64,000 bases of DNA. It comes from Lysobacter soyae (GTDB taxonomy: Bacteria > Pseudomonadota > Gammaproteobacteria > Xanthomonadales > Xanthomonadaceae). The stretch lies in the NCBI RefSeq assembly GCF_019551435.1, contig NZ_CP080544.1:1798001-1862000 (forward strand), in the 5' to 3' direction. The notes below the pieces were generated by a model. The model was given only the letters and a program-made list of their open reading frames with translations, did no database searches and was not told the DNA's origin. This document shows positions 42,285-50,369 of the stretch, in pieces; the stretch's first letter is position 1, and each line of letters begins with the position of its first letter. Both the position numbers and the translations under genes were made by a program.

Positions 42285-43231
42285 GCCGCCACCTCCATCG
42301 TGCGCTCGGCCACGCGCAACACAGCACTGCGTGCGCGCGGATTCATCGACACTTCTTCCGCGCCTGCTTTTGCCGCCTTGCCGATTTCACGCAGCGTGAG
42401 CGGCGCCGCTTTGATTTCGGGCATACGGCGGTTGCCGGCCGGGGCCTTGGCATGCTGCGCGATGAATTGCTTGACGATGCGATCTTCGAGGGAATGGAAG
42501 CTGATCACGGCAAGGCGCCCTTCCGGACGCAGACGCGCGTGGGCGGCATTCAAGCCGAGCTTCAAGTCTTCGAGCTCGCGATTGATGAAGATGCGAATGG
42601 CTTGAAAGCTGCGCGTGGCCGGATGAATACCGTCACGACCGCGCGGCATGACCTGCGCGATCAGGCTCGCCAATTCGGCGGTACGCACAATCGGCGCGAT
42701 CGCACGCTTTTCCACAATCGCGCGTGCAATGCGGCGGCTTTGGCGCTCTTCACCGTACAGAAAGAGCACATCGGCGATGTCTTTTTCAGATGCTTCAGCG
42801 ATCCATTCCGCGGCACTCGGGCTGCGCGTGGTATCCATGCGCATGTCGAGCGGACCGTCCTTGCTGAAGCTGAAGCCGCGCTCAGCCACATCCAACTGCG
42901 GCGAGGACACGCCCAAATCGAACAAGATGCCATCCAGACCTTCGGCGGTGGCGTCCCACTCGGCCAGATCTGCGAAGCTACCTTGATAGATCGCGACACG
43001 CGCGTCGCCGGCGAAGTTTTTTTGCGCTTCGGCAATTGCCGTCGGATCCTTGTCCATCAGCAGCAAGCGACCGTTGGCACCCAATTTCGACAACACACCG
43101 CGCGCGTGACCTCCGCGTCCGAACGTGCCATCCAAATAGGTACCGTCTTCTTTCACCCGCAGTGCCTCGATCACTTCTGCAAACATCACTGGCAGGTGTT
43201 CGGCGCGCGTATTCGCGTCTACCGCTGCCAC
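42281..43231 (-). CDS. rsmH: 16S rRNA (cytosine-1402-N4)-methyltransferase RsmH
   Basis: The 316-residue enzyme, also called MraW, methylates N4 of C1402 in 16S rRNA. It starts with GTG, one base after the mraZ stop. The AdoMet site is [20 protein letters not shown]. Further motifs are [31 protein letters not shown] and [15 protein letters not shown]. The partner modification on the same nucleotide is made by RsmI, encoded at 44339-45175 in this window. Confidence 0.97.
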   Translation of the reverse strand: MAAVDANTRAEHLPVMFAEVIEALRVKEDGTYLDGTFGRGGHARGVLSKLGANGRLLLMDKDPTAIAEAQKNFAGDARVAIYQGSFADLAEWDATAEGLDGILFDLGVSSPQLDVAERGFSFSKDGPLDMRMDTTRSPSAAEWIAEASEKDIADVLFLYGEERQSRRIARAIVEKRAIAPIVRTAELASLIAQVMPRGRDGIHPATRSFQAIRIFINRELEDLKLGLNAAHARLRPEGRLAVISFHSLEDRIVKQFIAQHAKAPAGNRRMPEIKAAPLTLREIGKAAKAGAEEVSMNPRARSAVLRVAERTMEVAA

Positions 43232-43232
43232 G

Positions 43233-43673
43233 TTAAATCCTCAGCTCCAGCATTTCGGGCGTGATGTCGTCGCCCACCGTTTGTTCGATTTGCGCTTGAT
43301 GCGCTTTTTCCGTCCAGAGTTCGAAGCGATCATCCATGCCGAGCAAGATGGTTTTTTTCTCGATACCGAGGGTCAAACGCATGCTTTGCGGGATGCTGAT
43401 GCGGCCGCTACCATCCACGTCGACAACGGCGGCCGAACCGATCAACTTGCGTTGCAGCTGACGATGCTTGTTCGAGGAATTGGGCAGCTTGGCGACTTGC
43501 TCGCGAACCTTTTCATAGACCGCGACCGGGTAGATGAACAGCGAGCCGTTTTCGTAGGGGTTGTAGGTGAAGACCAAACGGTTGCCCTGCTCGGCCACGG
43601 CATCGCGATAGACCGCCGGAATGGCCAGCCTGCCCTTGTCGTCTACCGTGATGGAGGTCTCACCTTGGAACAT
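43233..43673 (-). CDS. mraZ: transcriptional regulator MraZ
   Basis: A 146-residue protein with two AbrB-like swapped-hairpin halves: [15 protein letters not shown] (~12) and [14 protein letters not shown] (~90). MraZ forms a ring and represses its own dcw operon by binding spaced TGGG repeats. Such repeats are present just upstream (43713-43757). It is the first gene of the cluster. Length is close to E. coli (152). Confidence 0.97.
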   Translation of the reverse strand: MFQGETSITVDDKGRLAIPAVYRDAVAEQGNRLVFTYNPYENGSLFIYPVAVYEKVREQVAKLPNSSNKHRQLQRKLIGSAAVVDVDGSGRISIPQSMRLTLGIEKKTILLGMDDRFELWTEKAHQAQIEQTVGDDITPEMLELRI

Positions 43674-43712
43674 GGTCTGGAGGTTCTACGACTCGAAGGG
43701 CGAATGGGTCTT

Positions 43713-43757
43713 TCCACTGGAAACCACAGAATCCCACGGCTTCCCACTGACGCCCAC
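43713..43757 (-). promoter_or_regulatory. MraZ box: five decameric repeats
   Basis: On the minus strand GTGGG occurs three times perfectly (plus-strand CCCAC at 43733, 43743, 43753). It occurs twice with one change (43723 and 43713). All are exactly 10 bases apart, 40-85 bases upstream of the mraZ ATG. MraZ is known to bind such repeats, usually three or four. The rest of the 305-base gap to rnpB holds the promoter and the rnpB 3' hairpin. Confidence 0.85.
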
Positions 43758-43759
43758 CT

Positions 43760-43783
43760 TAGCAGTTGACCAAAAGATGTCAA
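43760..43783 (-). promoter_or_regulatory. candidate sigma-70 promoter of the dcw operon
   Basis: A perfect -35 TTGACA lies at 43783-43778 (minus strand). Sixteen bases on, a weak -10 TAAGGT runs into the first MraZ repeat, so MraZ bound there would cover the -10 and start site. Confidence 0.5.
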
Positions 43784-43952
43784 CAAGCGTTTTTTCGTCG
43801 AATCATCAATCCAGTCAATGACTTGCGAACGACTTTAGAAAGTTGTTCAAGGTTTATCCACAAGCATTTGTTTTGTCTCAAATATTGAGATTGGCCATTT
43901 TCGATATAGCCCTGTTCAGGTTCAAGAGGGTCGAAAATCGGCGCTTGCCATT

Positions 43953-43971
43953 TATGTTGCGACGCAACATA
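43953..43971. terminator. hairpin at the rnpB 3' end
   Basis: An 8-bp perfect stem TATGTTGC/GCAACATA with a three-base loop lies eight bases past the mature rnpB 3' end. No T-run follows, so it may be a processing or rho-dependent end. Confidence 0.4.
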
Positions 43972-43978
43972 CAGGAGA

Positions 43979-44329
43979 GTGCGGAGCCGGCCGATAAGCC
44001 GGGTTCTGTCGTGGACAATCATTCGTCTAGGCTTTGTGTCACCACAAAACTCAAGCAACCTACCCGGAGACACTGCGGGCCGCAGCATAGCCTCCCTATT
44101 TGGTCTTGCTCCCGATGGGGTTTGCCGTACCGGCCGGTTGCCCGGCTCGCGGTGCGCTCTTACCGCACCATTTCACCCTTACCGTTCTGCCGAAACAGAC
44201 TTAGGCGGTATCTTTCTGTTGCACTTTCCGTCGGCTTTCACCGCCCAGGCGTTACCTGGCATCGCGCCCTATGGAGCCCGGACTTTCCTCGACGCTTGCG
44301 CGCCGCGATTGCCTGGCCGACTCCGCGCC
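43979..44329 (-). ncRNA. rnpB: RNase P RNA, bacterial class A
   Basis: On the minus strand the RNA begins with the P1 strand GCGGAGTCGGCC and ends with its partner GGCCGGCTCCGC (one G-U pair). Universal core segments are present: GAGGAAAGTCCGGGCTCC near the 5' end, AGGGTGAAATGGTGCGGTAAG in the middle, and ACAGAACCCGGCTTATCGG at the 3' end. Length, about 350 nt, fits class A. It cuts tRNA 5' leaders with the RnpA protein. It lies between rsmI and mraZ, an order seen in other gammaproteobacteria. The rsmI stop is only ~10 bases upstream, so its promoter lies in rsmI. Confidence 0.97.
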
Positions 44330-44338
44330 GGCATTGTC

Positions 44339-45175
44339 TCACGCTTCCGCGCTGCCGCCATACAGGGCTTTTCGCGGTGCACCGCTCAATTCAGCGGCGA
44401 TCTTGGCGGCAACCGACGGTTTGAGATGGGCTGTGAGTGCCTTATAGATGCGCATGCCCTCGTGCAATTTCGAATCCGCCGCGGCGGGGGCACCCGACAC
44501 CAAGACCACGAATTCGCCTTTTTGTTGGTTGCTGTCCGCCTTGACGCGGGCGAGCACTTGTTCGATTGATCCGTCGAGCACGGTTTCGAACAGTTTGGTG
44601 AGTTCACGTGCAATCACGATATGCCGCTCGGCGCCGAATGCCGCCAATGCATCTTCCAAGTGATCGACGATGCGGTGCGAAGACTCATAAAAAATGAGGG
44701 TGCGGGGCTCGACCGCGAGTTGTTGCATGCGTTCTCTGCGCGCCGAAGCCTTGTTCGACAGGAACCCTTCGAAGACGAACTTATCGCTGGGCAAGCCTGC
44801 CACGCTCAGCGCCGCGATCAATGCCGATGCACCCGGAACCGGCGTGACTTTGATGCCCGCCTCGCGCGTTGCGCGTACCAGTCGAAAACCCGGATCACTG
44901 ACCAACGGCGTGCCCGCATCCGACACCAAGGCCACCGATGCGCCGGATTGCATGCGCTCGATGATGAGCGCCGATGCCGCTTCTTCATTGTGGTCGTGCA
45001 AGGCGAAGAGCGGTTTGTCTATGCCGAAATGCGCGAGCAAGGGACGGGTGTGACGTGTGTCTTCGGCGCAAATCAGATCCACCGAGCGCAGTACGGACAG
45101 CGCCCGCTCGCTGATATCGCCCAAATTGCCGATCGGTGTGGCCACCACATGGAGGACACCATTTTCAGACTTCAT
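44339..45175 (-). CDS. rsmI: 16S rRNA (cytidine-1402-2'-O)-methyltransferase RsmI
   Basis: The protein (278 residues) is a tetrapyrrole-methylase-fold enzyme that 2'-O-methylates C1402, the base also modified by RsmH. Motifs are VVATPIGNLGDISERAL, AEDTRHTRPLLAHFGI, VALVSDAGTPLVSDPGFRLV and PGASALIAALSVAGL. The C-terminal half has FYESSHRIVDHLEDA and REL TKLFET. The ATG at 45175 is chosen; a GTG directly before it would add one residue. It is divergent from lpoA and 58 bases away. Confidence 0.95.
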   Translation of the reverse strand: MKSENGVLHVVATPIGNLGDISERALSVLRSVDLICAEDTRHTRPLLAHFGIDKPLFALHDHNEEAASALIIERMQSGASVALVSDAGTPLVSDPGFRLVRATREAGIKVTPVPGASALIAALSVAGLPSDKFVFEGFLSNKASARRERMQQLAVEPRTLIFYESSHRIVDHLEDALAAFGAERHIVIARELTKLFETVLDGSIEQVLARVKADSNQQKGEFVVLVSGAPAAADSKLHEGMRIYKALTAHLKPSVAAKIAAELSGAPRKALYGGSAEA

Positions 45176-45233
45176 CACCGGGATTCACATGCGGGGAAAG
45201 GTAGAATCCTAACCTTGACCGATGGAGGACCGC

Positions 45234-46355
45234 ATGCGCCCCGTGACCTTGAAGTTGAGCGCCGTGATCGCCGCCACCATGCTATTGGGTGCGTGTGCCG
45301 GCACCCGTACCGTGAATATCGCTCCGAAAGCGGCGGATGTCGTTCGCAACACCACCTTGTACGACATGAGCAAGCGCGCGCCCGCGGACCGTGACGGCTA
45401 CCAACCGCCGAACAAATTGGCAGTGCTTCTGCCCTTGTCGGGCAGCGCCGCCACCGCCGCCAAACCGGTGCGTGACGGATTCCTCGCCGCTTACTACAAC
45501 GAAAAACGCGCCCGCCCGCCGGTGAAGTTTTACGACACCGCGCAAGGGGTGTCCGCCGCCTATGCCAAAGCCGTCGCGGATGGTTCCGACTATGTGGTCG
45601 GTCCGTTGTTGAAGGACGAGGTGTCTTCGCTGTTTGCCAAGCCCGATGCCGAATTGACGGTGCCGGTGTTGGCACTCAATCGCGCGCAAGCAGCGACACC
45701 CGCAGGCAGCCTGAGCTTTGCATTGACGCCGGAAGATGAAGCCATCGCCGTTGCCAATGCCATGCGCACCGCCAACTTGAAGCATGTGTTGGTGTTCACC
45801 TCTTCCGACGCGACGCAACGACGTGCGGCCAACGCATTTTCCGCGCAATACAAGCTGCAAAATGCGCACGCCAGCGCACCGGTTTTGGTGAACCCGAAAT
45901 CCGATACCTTGCAAGCGGATCTTGCCGCCGCGATTGCCGCCGAGACGCAAGCCGGCGGAAAAATTGACGGCGTGTTTTTCTCCGCACGCGGTGACGTGGT
46001 CCGCGCGGTGATTCCGCTGCTGGCAGGCACGGCCGTGGCCACTGCGCCGCGTATGGCGACCTCGCAAATCCAACTGGGCAACGCCGGCGCGACCAACATG
46101 GCGCTGCTGGACGGCATTCAATTCCCGCTCGATTACGACGTGGAAAGCCAAGGTGCAGGCAAGGCCGCGTCGCGCCTGCGCGACTTCGGCAGTGACGCTT
46201 GGTTGATCACCGCTTTCCTCGGACGCATCGCGTCCGGCGAGTTCCGCTTGAATGGCGCTACCGGCAAACTCGGCTTGAACAACACCGGTTTGATCGTGCG
46301 CGATCCGGAATGGTCGGTGTACCGCAATGGCGTACCGGTTTCCACCGGGCGCTGA
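45234..46355 (+). CDS. lpoA: LpoA-type penicillin-binding protein activator lipoprotein, short form
   Basis: The start is the ATG at 45234 (MRPVTLKLSAV, 373 residues), with GGAGG five bases upstream; an ATG twelve bases earlier lies inside this ribosome site. A signal peptide ends in lipobox LLGAC, so it is an outer membrane or membrane-bound lipoprotein. The rest is the LpoA C-terminal periplasmic-binding fold: LAVLLPLSGSAATAAKPVRD, VVGPLLKDEVSSL and ALTPEDEAIAVANAMR. The N-terminal TPR-like domain of E. coli LpoA (678 residues) is absent. The family activates PBP1A. TAGAAT at 45202-45207 may be its -10. Confidence 0.85.
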   Translation: MRPVTLKLSAVIAATMLLGACAGTRTVNIAPKAADVVRNTTLYDMSKRAPADRDGYQPPNKLAVLLPLSGSAATAAKPVRDGFLAAYYNEKRARPPVKFYDTAQGVSAAYAKAVADGSDYVVGPLLKDEVSSLFAKPDAELTVPVLALNRAQAATPAGSLSFALTPEDEAIAVANAMRTANLKHVLVFTSSDATQRRAANAFSAQYKLQNAHASAPVLVNPKSDTLQADLAAAIAAETQAGGKIDGVFFSARGDVVRAVIPLLAGTAVATAPRMATSQIQLGNAGATNMALLDGIQFPLDYDVESQGAGKAASRLRDFGSDAWLITAFLGRIASGEFRLNGATGKLGLNNTGLIVRDPEWSVYRNGVPVSTGR

Positions 46356-46734
46356 ACGTAACGACCGTCGTGCCCAAGGCGCGCAGATCGAAAGGTCTGC
46401 GCGTTTTTTCTTGTGTGGGAAAGGACTGACACCATTCAAGGAGAATGCCCACGCGCGCGTCGGCGAAATCGATCTTGTGATGTTCGACGGCGAGGCACTG
46501 GTGTTTGTCGAAGTGCGCTATCGCGCTCGCGACACCCATGGCGGCGCACTGGCGTCCGTCGATTGGCATAAGCAACGCAAGCTCATCCGCGCCGCTGAGA
46601 TGTTCCTCTTGCGCCACCCGCGGCTCGCGCAGCGTCCTTGTCGTTTTGATGTGGTCTGCGTGAAGGGCGATATGGATTCACTGGATTTTCTCCACGTCCG
46701 TGATGCGTTTCGCGTGGATGATGTGTATCGCTAG
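46327..46734 (+). CDS. yraN: YraN/UPF0102 family endonuclease-like protein
   Basis: A 135-residue protein of the YraN family, with a Holliday-resolvase-like fold and unknown role. The core is RVGEIDLVMFDG, FVEVRYRARDTHGGALASVD and QRPCRFDVVCV, with the predicted Glu/Asp/Glu nuclease residues. It follows lpoA as in E. coli yraM-yraN. The start at 46327 overlaps the lpoA end by 29 bases. Codons ~18-28 (AQIERSARFF) lie on a strong intrinsic terminator, yet they align with the YraN N-terminal helix. A TTG at 46411, just after the terminator, would give a protein lacking that helix. Start is uncertain. Confidence 0.82.
   Translation: MAYRFPPGAERNDRRAQGAQIERSARFFLCGKGLTPFKENAHARVGEIDLVMFDGEALVFVEVRYRARDTHGGALASVDWHKQRKLIRAAEMFLLRHPRLAQRPCRFDVVCVKGDMDSLDFLHVRDAFRVDDVYR
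46380..46409 (+). terminator. intrinsic terminator of lpoA lying inside yraN
   Basis: Ten-base arms CGCGCAGATC and GGTCTGCGCG (one T-G pair) close a GAAA tetraloop and are followed by G and six T. It starts 25 bases after the lpoA stop, the expected place for its terminator, but is within the first 30 codons of yraN. Confidence 0.85.
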
Positions 46735-46764
46735 TTGTCGGGTGTCGACTGGCGGAGCGCGCAA

Positions 46765-47715
46765 TCAAAAATGCGCGTGGCCGCGTTTTTCCAAAGCGGA
46801 CAGGCGTCCTGCTTGCGTCAGATGCACGCCCTGTCCTGAGGTGAAGCTCCCGATCCGCGTCAATCGCAGATCCAGTTTTTCGGCCAAATCGACGAGCAGG
46901 TTGCGGTAACCCGGAGCCGCGCTGAAGCAGAGTTCGTAATCGTCACCAGAGGATTGCAGCTGAAGGCGCGCTTCGCGAGGAGCCAGAGCATCGAAGGCAT
47001 CCGATACCGGGAGCCAATCACCCGCCACTTCCGCGGCGAGTCCGCTCGCGGCACACACATGCCCCAAGTCTTGCAGCACGCCGTCGCTGACATCGATACA
47101 GGAGGATGCAAATCCGCGTAGTGCGCTGCCAAGCGCCACTCTGGGTGTCGGTCGGTCCAACGCATCCATCAGTTCAGCCGGCACGGATTCACCCGCCAGC
47201 ATTCGACGAAGTGCGAGTGCCGCGTCGCCCAAAGTGCCGCTCACCCAAATGTCATCACCGACTTTCGCGCCCGAACGTGTCAGCGCCAGTTCTCTGGGCA
47301 CGAAGCCACAGGCCGTCACGGAAATGGAGAGCGGTCCGCGTGTCGTGTCTCCGCCGACCAAGACCACATCGTGTGCCGCCGCCAGTTCGAAGAACCCATT
47401 GGTGAATCGCTCGAGCCAACGGGTGTCGGATTCGGGCAGACATAGATTGAGCAGGCACCACGACGGGCATGCACCCATCGCGGCAAGATCGGAGAGGTTG
47501 ACCGCGAGGGATTTCCATCCGATGGCTTCGGGATCTGTCCCGACCGGGAAGTGGACACCTTCATTCAGGGTGTCACTGCACATCACCAATGCATGATCGG
47601 CGGGGGCCTGAAGCATGGCCGCATCATCACCGATGCCCAACAGCACGTCGGGGCGAACCACACTTTGTTGTGTGCGAATGAATTCGATCAAATCGAACTC
47701 ACCCGCGGACTTCAT
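46765..47715 (-). CDS. thiL: thiamine-monophosphate kinase
   Basis: The 316-residue kinase makes thiamine diphosphate from thiamine monophosphate. The start is the ATG at 47715 ([16 protein letters not shown]), overlapping the nusB stop as ATGA. Motifs of the PurM/ThiL fold are LLGIGDDAAML, MCSDTLNEGVHFP, WKSLAVNLSDLAAMGA, LVGGDTTRGP and CIDVSDGVLQDLGHV. Length is normal (E. coli 325). It ends the rib-nus operon and is convergent with yraN, 30 bases apart. Confidence 0.96.
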   Translation of the reverse strand: MKSAGEFDLIEFIRTQQSVVRPDVLLGIGDDAAMLQAPADHALVMCSDTLNEGVHFPVGTDPEAIGWKSLAVNLSDLAAMGACPSWCLLNLCLPESDTRWLERFTNGFFELAAAHDVVLVGGDTTRGPLSISVTACGFVPRELALTRSGAKVGDDIWVSGTLGDAALALRRMLAGESVPAELMDALDRPTPRVALGSALRGFASSCIDVSDGVLQDLGHVCAASGLAAEVAGDWLPVSDAFDALAPREARLQLQSSGDDYELCFSAAPGYRNLLVDLAEKLDLRLTRIGSFTSGQGVHLTQAGRLSALEKRGHAHF

Positions 47716-48170
47716 TTGTGTTTGCCCGCTTGGGTTTCCACCGCACGCCATTCGAGCGCGGCTTGGTCGAGCACCCCGTTGACGAAGGTGTGGCCGTGCT
47801 CGGCGCCGAAGCGTTTGGCGGTTTCAATCGCTTCATTGATCACGACGCGATAGGGAACGTCAATGCGATGACGCAATTCGTAGGTGGCGATACGCAGCAC
47901 AGCGCGTTCGACGCCATCGACTTGGTCCACATCACGATCGAGATACTTGTTGAGCGCGGTATCGAGTGTGGCTTGGTGTTCGATTACGCCGCGCACCAGA
48001 TCTTCGAAATAGATCAGATCGGCTTGTTCTCGTGCTTGCTCGTGAGCGAATTGCGCAATGACAGAACGTGCCTCCCCACCCGACATTTGCCATGCGTAAA
48101 CGGCTTGCATCGCACGCCGGCGCGCACGCGTACGGAGAACGGGATCAACGCCATGGGGGGTACGACTCAT
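47712..48170 (-). CDS. nusB: transcription antitermination factor NusB
   Basis: A 152-residue all-helical RNA-binding protein used in rRNA antitermination with NusE. It has [19 protein letters not shown] near the start, then [20 protein letters not shown] and [30 protein letters not shown] near the end is the family signature. Position between ribH and thiL is widely conserved. ATGA overlaps on both sides. Confidence 0.96.
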   Translation of the reverse strand: MSRTPHGVDPVLRTRARRRAMQAVYAWQMSGGEARSVIAQFAHEQAREQADLIYFEDLVRGVIEHQATLDTALNKYLDRDVDQVDGVERAVLRIATYELRHRIDVPYRVVINEAIETAKRFGAEHGHTFVNGVLDQAALEWRAVETQAGKHK

Positions 48171-48634
48171 TGGAAACGCTCCAGCAAATTGGCCATTTCA
48201 AGCACCACAAACGCAGCTTCTTCACCCTTGTTGCCATGGGATCCGCCGGCGCGTGCTTCGGCGTCTTCAAACTGTTCGACCGCGAGGACACCGTTGGCCA
48301 CCGGCACGCCCGTGTCGATTTGTACCTGCATAAGGCCGTTGGATGCACCGTCGGCCACTTGTTCGTAATGACGCGTGTCGCCGCGAATGACGCAGCCCAA
48401 GGCGACGATGCCCGAATGCGCGCCCGCTTTTGCGAGCGTGGCGCACACGACCGGAAGCTCCCATGCGCCGGGCACGCGAATCACGTCGATCATGGCTTCG
48501 GACACGCCATTGCCGGTCAATGCGGAACGCGCGCCTTCAATCAGGGTTTCGGTGATCTTCGAATTCCAGCGGCTGGCAACGATTGCAAACCGGGCATCCG
48601 GGTGGGCGCGCAGCTCGCCTTCAAAAATCGGCAT
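48167..48634 (-). CDS. ribH: 6,7-dimethyl-8-ribityllumazine synthase
   Basis: The 155-residue enzyme condenses the ribityl-pyrimidine and dihydroxybutanone phosphate in riboflavin synthesis. It has [26 protein letters not shown], and [19 protein letters not shown]. The catalytic His is in RHYEQV. Later motifs are [21 protein letters not shown] and the C-terminal EAAFVVLEM. It lies 26 bases after ribBA and overlaps nusB by ATGA. Confidence 0.97.
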   Translation of the reverse strand: MPIFEGELRAHPDARFAIVASRWNSKITETLIEGARSALTGNGVSEAMIDVIRVPGAWELPVVCATLAKAGAHSGIVALGCVIRGDTRHYEQVADGASNGLMQVQIDTGVPVANGVLAVEQFEDAEARAGGSHGNKGEEAAFVVLEMANLLERFQ

Positions 48635-48660
48635 GGGGTGCTCCTTGGTGGGCTGCCATT

Positions 48661-49770
48661 TTAACCGTTCGGGACCGGCACGTTTTCCACGATCTCGAGG
48701 CCATAGCCTGCCATGCCCACTTGCTTGCGTGCCGTACCGAGCACGCGCAGCTTGCCGTAGCCGAGGTCAGCGAGGATCTGGCTGCCCGTGCCGTTTTGGC
48801 GCCAGCCCGCCGTAGCCGCGTTTCCCTTCTTGGTTTCGGGCATCGGCTCCTGACGAAGACGGGCCAACAAAGCATCGGTGGACTCCGTTTCACCTAGGAC
48901 GACCAAAGCGCCATGACCCGCCTCGGCAATGCATCGCAAGGCCTCCAGGCTCGGCACACCGAAATCACCGCGACGCCAATGCAAGGCATCCGCCAGGGTG
49001 TTGCGCGTGTGCACGCGCACCAAGCTCGGACGGTCCCGTACCGCCTCACCTTTTTGCAGTGCGAAGTGCAGTTGGTGATCAACGCGATCACGATAGACAT
49101 GCAGCATGAATTCGCCGGCGGGCGTGTCAATCGGACGCGATTCGATACGCTCCACCGTGTGTTCGGTTTCCAAGCGATGGCGAATCAGGGCTTCGATCGA
49201 GCCCATTTTCAAACCATGCTCGCGCGCGAACACTTCGAGCTCCGGGCGACGCGCCATGGTGCCGTCCGCATTCAAGATTTCCACCAACACACCGGCCGGC
49301 TCGAATCCCGCCAACATGGCGAGATCACTGGCCGCTTCGGTGTGCCCCGCACGCGCCAACACCCCCGCGGGCTGCGCCTGCAAGGGAAAGATGTGACCTG
49401 GCTGCGACAAATCCTGGGGTTTGGTATCGGGACGGACCGCGGTGCGAATCGTGTGCGCGCGATCATAGGCACTGATGCCGGTGGTCACGCCCTCGGCGGC
49501 TTCAATACTCACCGTGAAGTTAGTGTGGTGCTGCGAGGTATTGTCCCGCACCATCGGCGGCAGGCCCAGTTGTTTGCAGCGTTCACGGGTGAGCGATAAA
49601 CAGACCAAGCCGCGTGCATGGGTGACCATGAAGTTGATGTCGCTCGGTTTGACGAGTTCGGCCACCATGATCAAATCGCCTTCGTTTTCGCGGTCTTCGT
49701 CATCGACGATGACCACCATGCGCCCTTGACGCAATTCTTCCAGCAACTCCGGGATAGGCGCGAAACTCAT
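48661..49770 (-). CDS. ribB: 3,4-dihydroxy-2-butanone 4-phosphate synthase with degenerate GTP cyclohydrolase II domain
   Basis: The 369-residue protein starts at the ATG at 49770, sharing one base with the ribE stop (TAATG). The N-terminal RibB domain (1-~205) is complete: [42 protein letters not shown] and [21 protein letters not shown]. The C-terminal RibA-like domain (~206-369) aligns to GTP cyclohydrolase II. The three zinc cysteines are replaced by Asn257, Gly268 and Phe270. It should therefore make the four-carbon precursor but not open GTP. A separate RibA is expected elsewhere in the genome. It is often annotated ribBA; similar RibBX-type hybrids are known in proteobacteria. Confidence 0.93.
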   Translation of the reverse strand: MSFAPIPELLEELRQGRMVVIVDDEDRENEGDLIMVAELVKPSDINFMVTHARGLVCLSLTRERCKQLGLPPMVRDNTSQHHTNFTVSIEAAEGVTTGISAYDRAHTIRTAVRPDTKPQDLSQPGHIFPLQAQPAGVLARAGHTEAASDLAMLAGFEPAGVLVEILNADGTMARRPELEVFAREHGLKMGSIEALIRHRLETEHTVERIESRPIDTPAGEFMLHVYRDRVDHQLHFALQKGEAVRDRPSLVRVHTRNTLADALHWRRGDFGVPSLEALRCIAEAGHGALVVLGETESTDALLARLRQEPMPETKKGNAATAGWRQNGTGSQILADLGYGKLRVLGTARKQVGMAGYGLEIVENVPVPNG

Positions 49771-50369
49771 TATTGTTCCTTGTCCGATAACAGACGCTCG
49801 ACATAACGAGCGACAAGATCCACTTCGATATTGACCGCGTCGCCGACGCACGTCGTTTTGAAGGCGGTGTGTTCAACCGTGTGCGGAATGAGCGCGACTT
49901 CAAAGCTGTTCGCGTCCGCTTCGTTGACGGTCAGGCTGACGCCGTCAACGCAAATCGATCCTTTTTTCGCGATATAGCGCGACAGTGCCGACGGCACTTG
50001 GAAGTGCCAGCGTTGCGCGCGGGCGTCCTCACGAATGTCGGTGACGGTTCCCACGCCGTCGACATGACCACTGACCAAATGACCGCCCATGCGATCGTTC
50101 GCACGCAAGGCGCGTTCCAAATTGACCTGGCTGCCCGCTTTGAGTCGGCCCAGCGTGGTGAGTGCCAAGGTTTCGTTGGAGGCATCCGCCGCGAAGCTGT
50201 GCGCGTCAAAGGCGATCACGGTGAGGCACGTGCCGTTCACCGCAATACTTTCACCGAGGTCCACCGCGTCGAACGGAAGGCTGCCGACATCAATGTGGAT
50301 GCGCACATCGCCACCCAAATCTTCCAGACGCGACACCTGCCCCACCCCTTGGATCAAACCGGTAAACAT
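49770..50369 (-). CDS. ribE: riboflavin synthase alpha subunit
   Basis: The 199-residue enzyme dismutates lumazine to riboflavin. It begins MFTGLIQGVGQVSRLED, the family's invariant start. Two lumazine-binding repeats follow, with SIAVNGTCLTVIAF and SICVDGVSLTVNEAD in matching places. GGHLVSGHVDGVGTV starts the second barrel. Its ATG shares one base with the ribD stop and its stop shares one with ribBA, implying coupled translation. The symbol ribC is used in some species. Confidence 0.97.
   Translation of the reverse strand: MFTGLIQGVGQVSRLEDLGGDVRIHIDVGSLPFDAVDLGESIAVNGTCLTVIAFDAHSFAADASNETLALTTLGRLKAGSQVNLERALRANDRMGGHLVSGHVDGVGTVTDIREDARAQRWHFQVPSALSRYIAKKGSICVDGVSLTVNEADANSFEVALIPHTVEHTAFKTTCVGDAVNIEVDLVARYVERLLSDKEQ

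Noticed and set aside
43713-43757. CRISPR-like or tandem repeat array
   Set aside because: Decameric spacing of GTGGG directly upstream of mraZ is the known MraZ operator layout; no long repeats or spacers occur.
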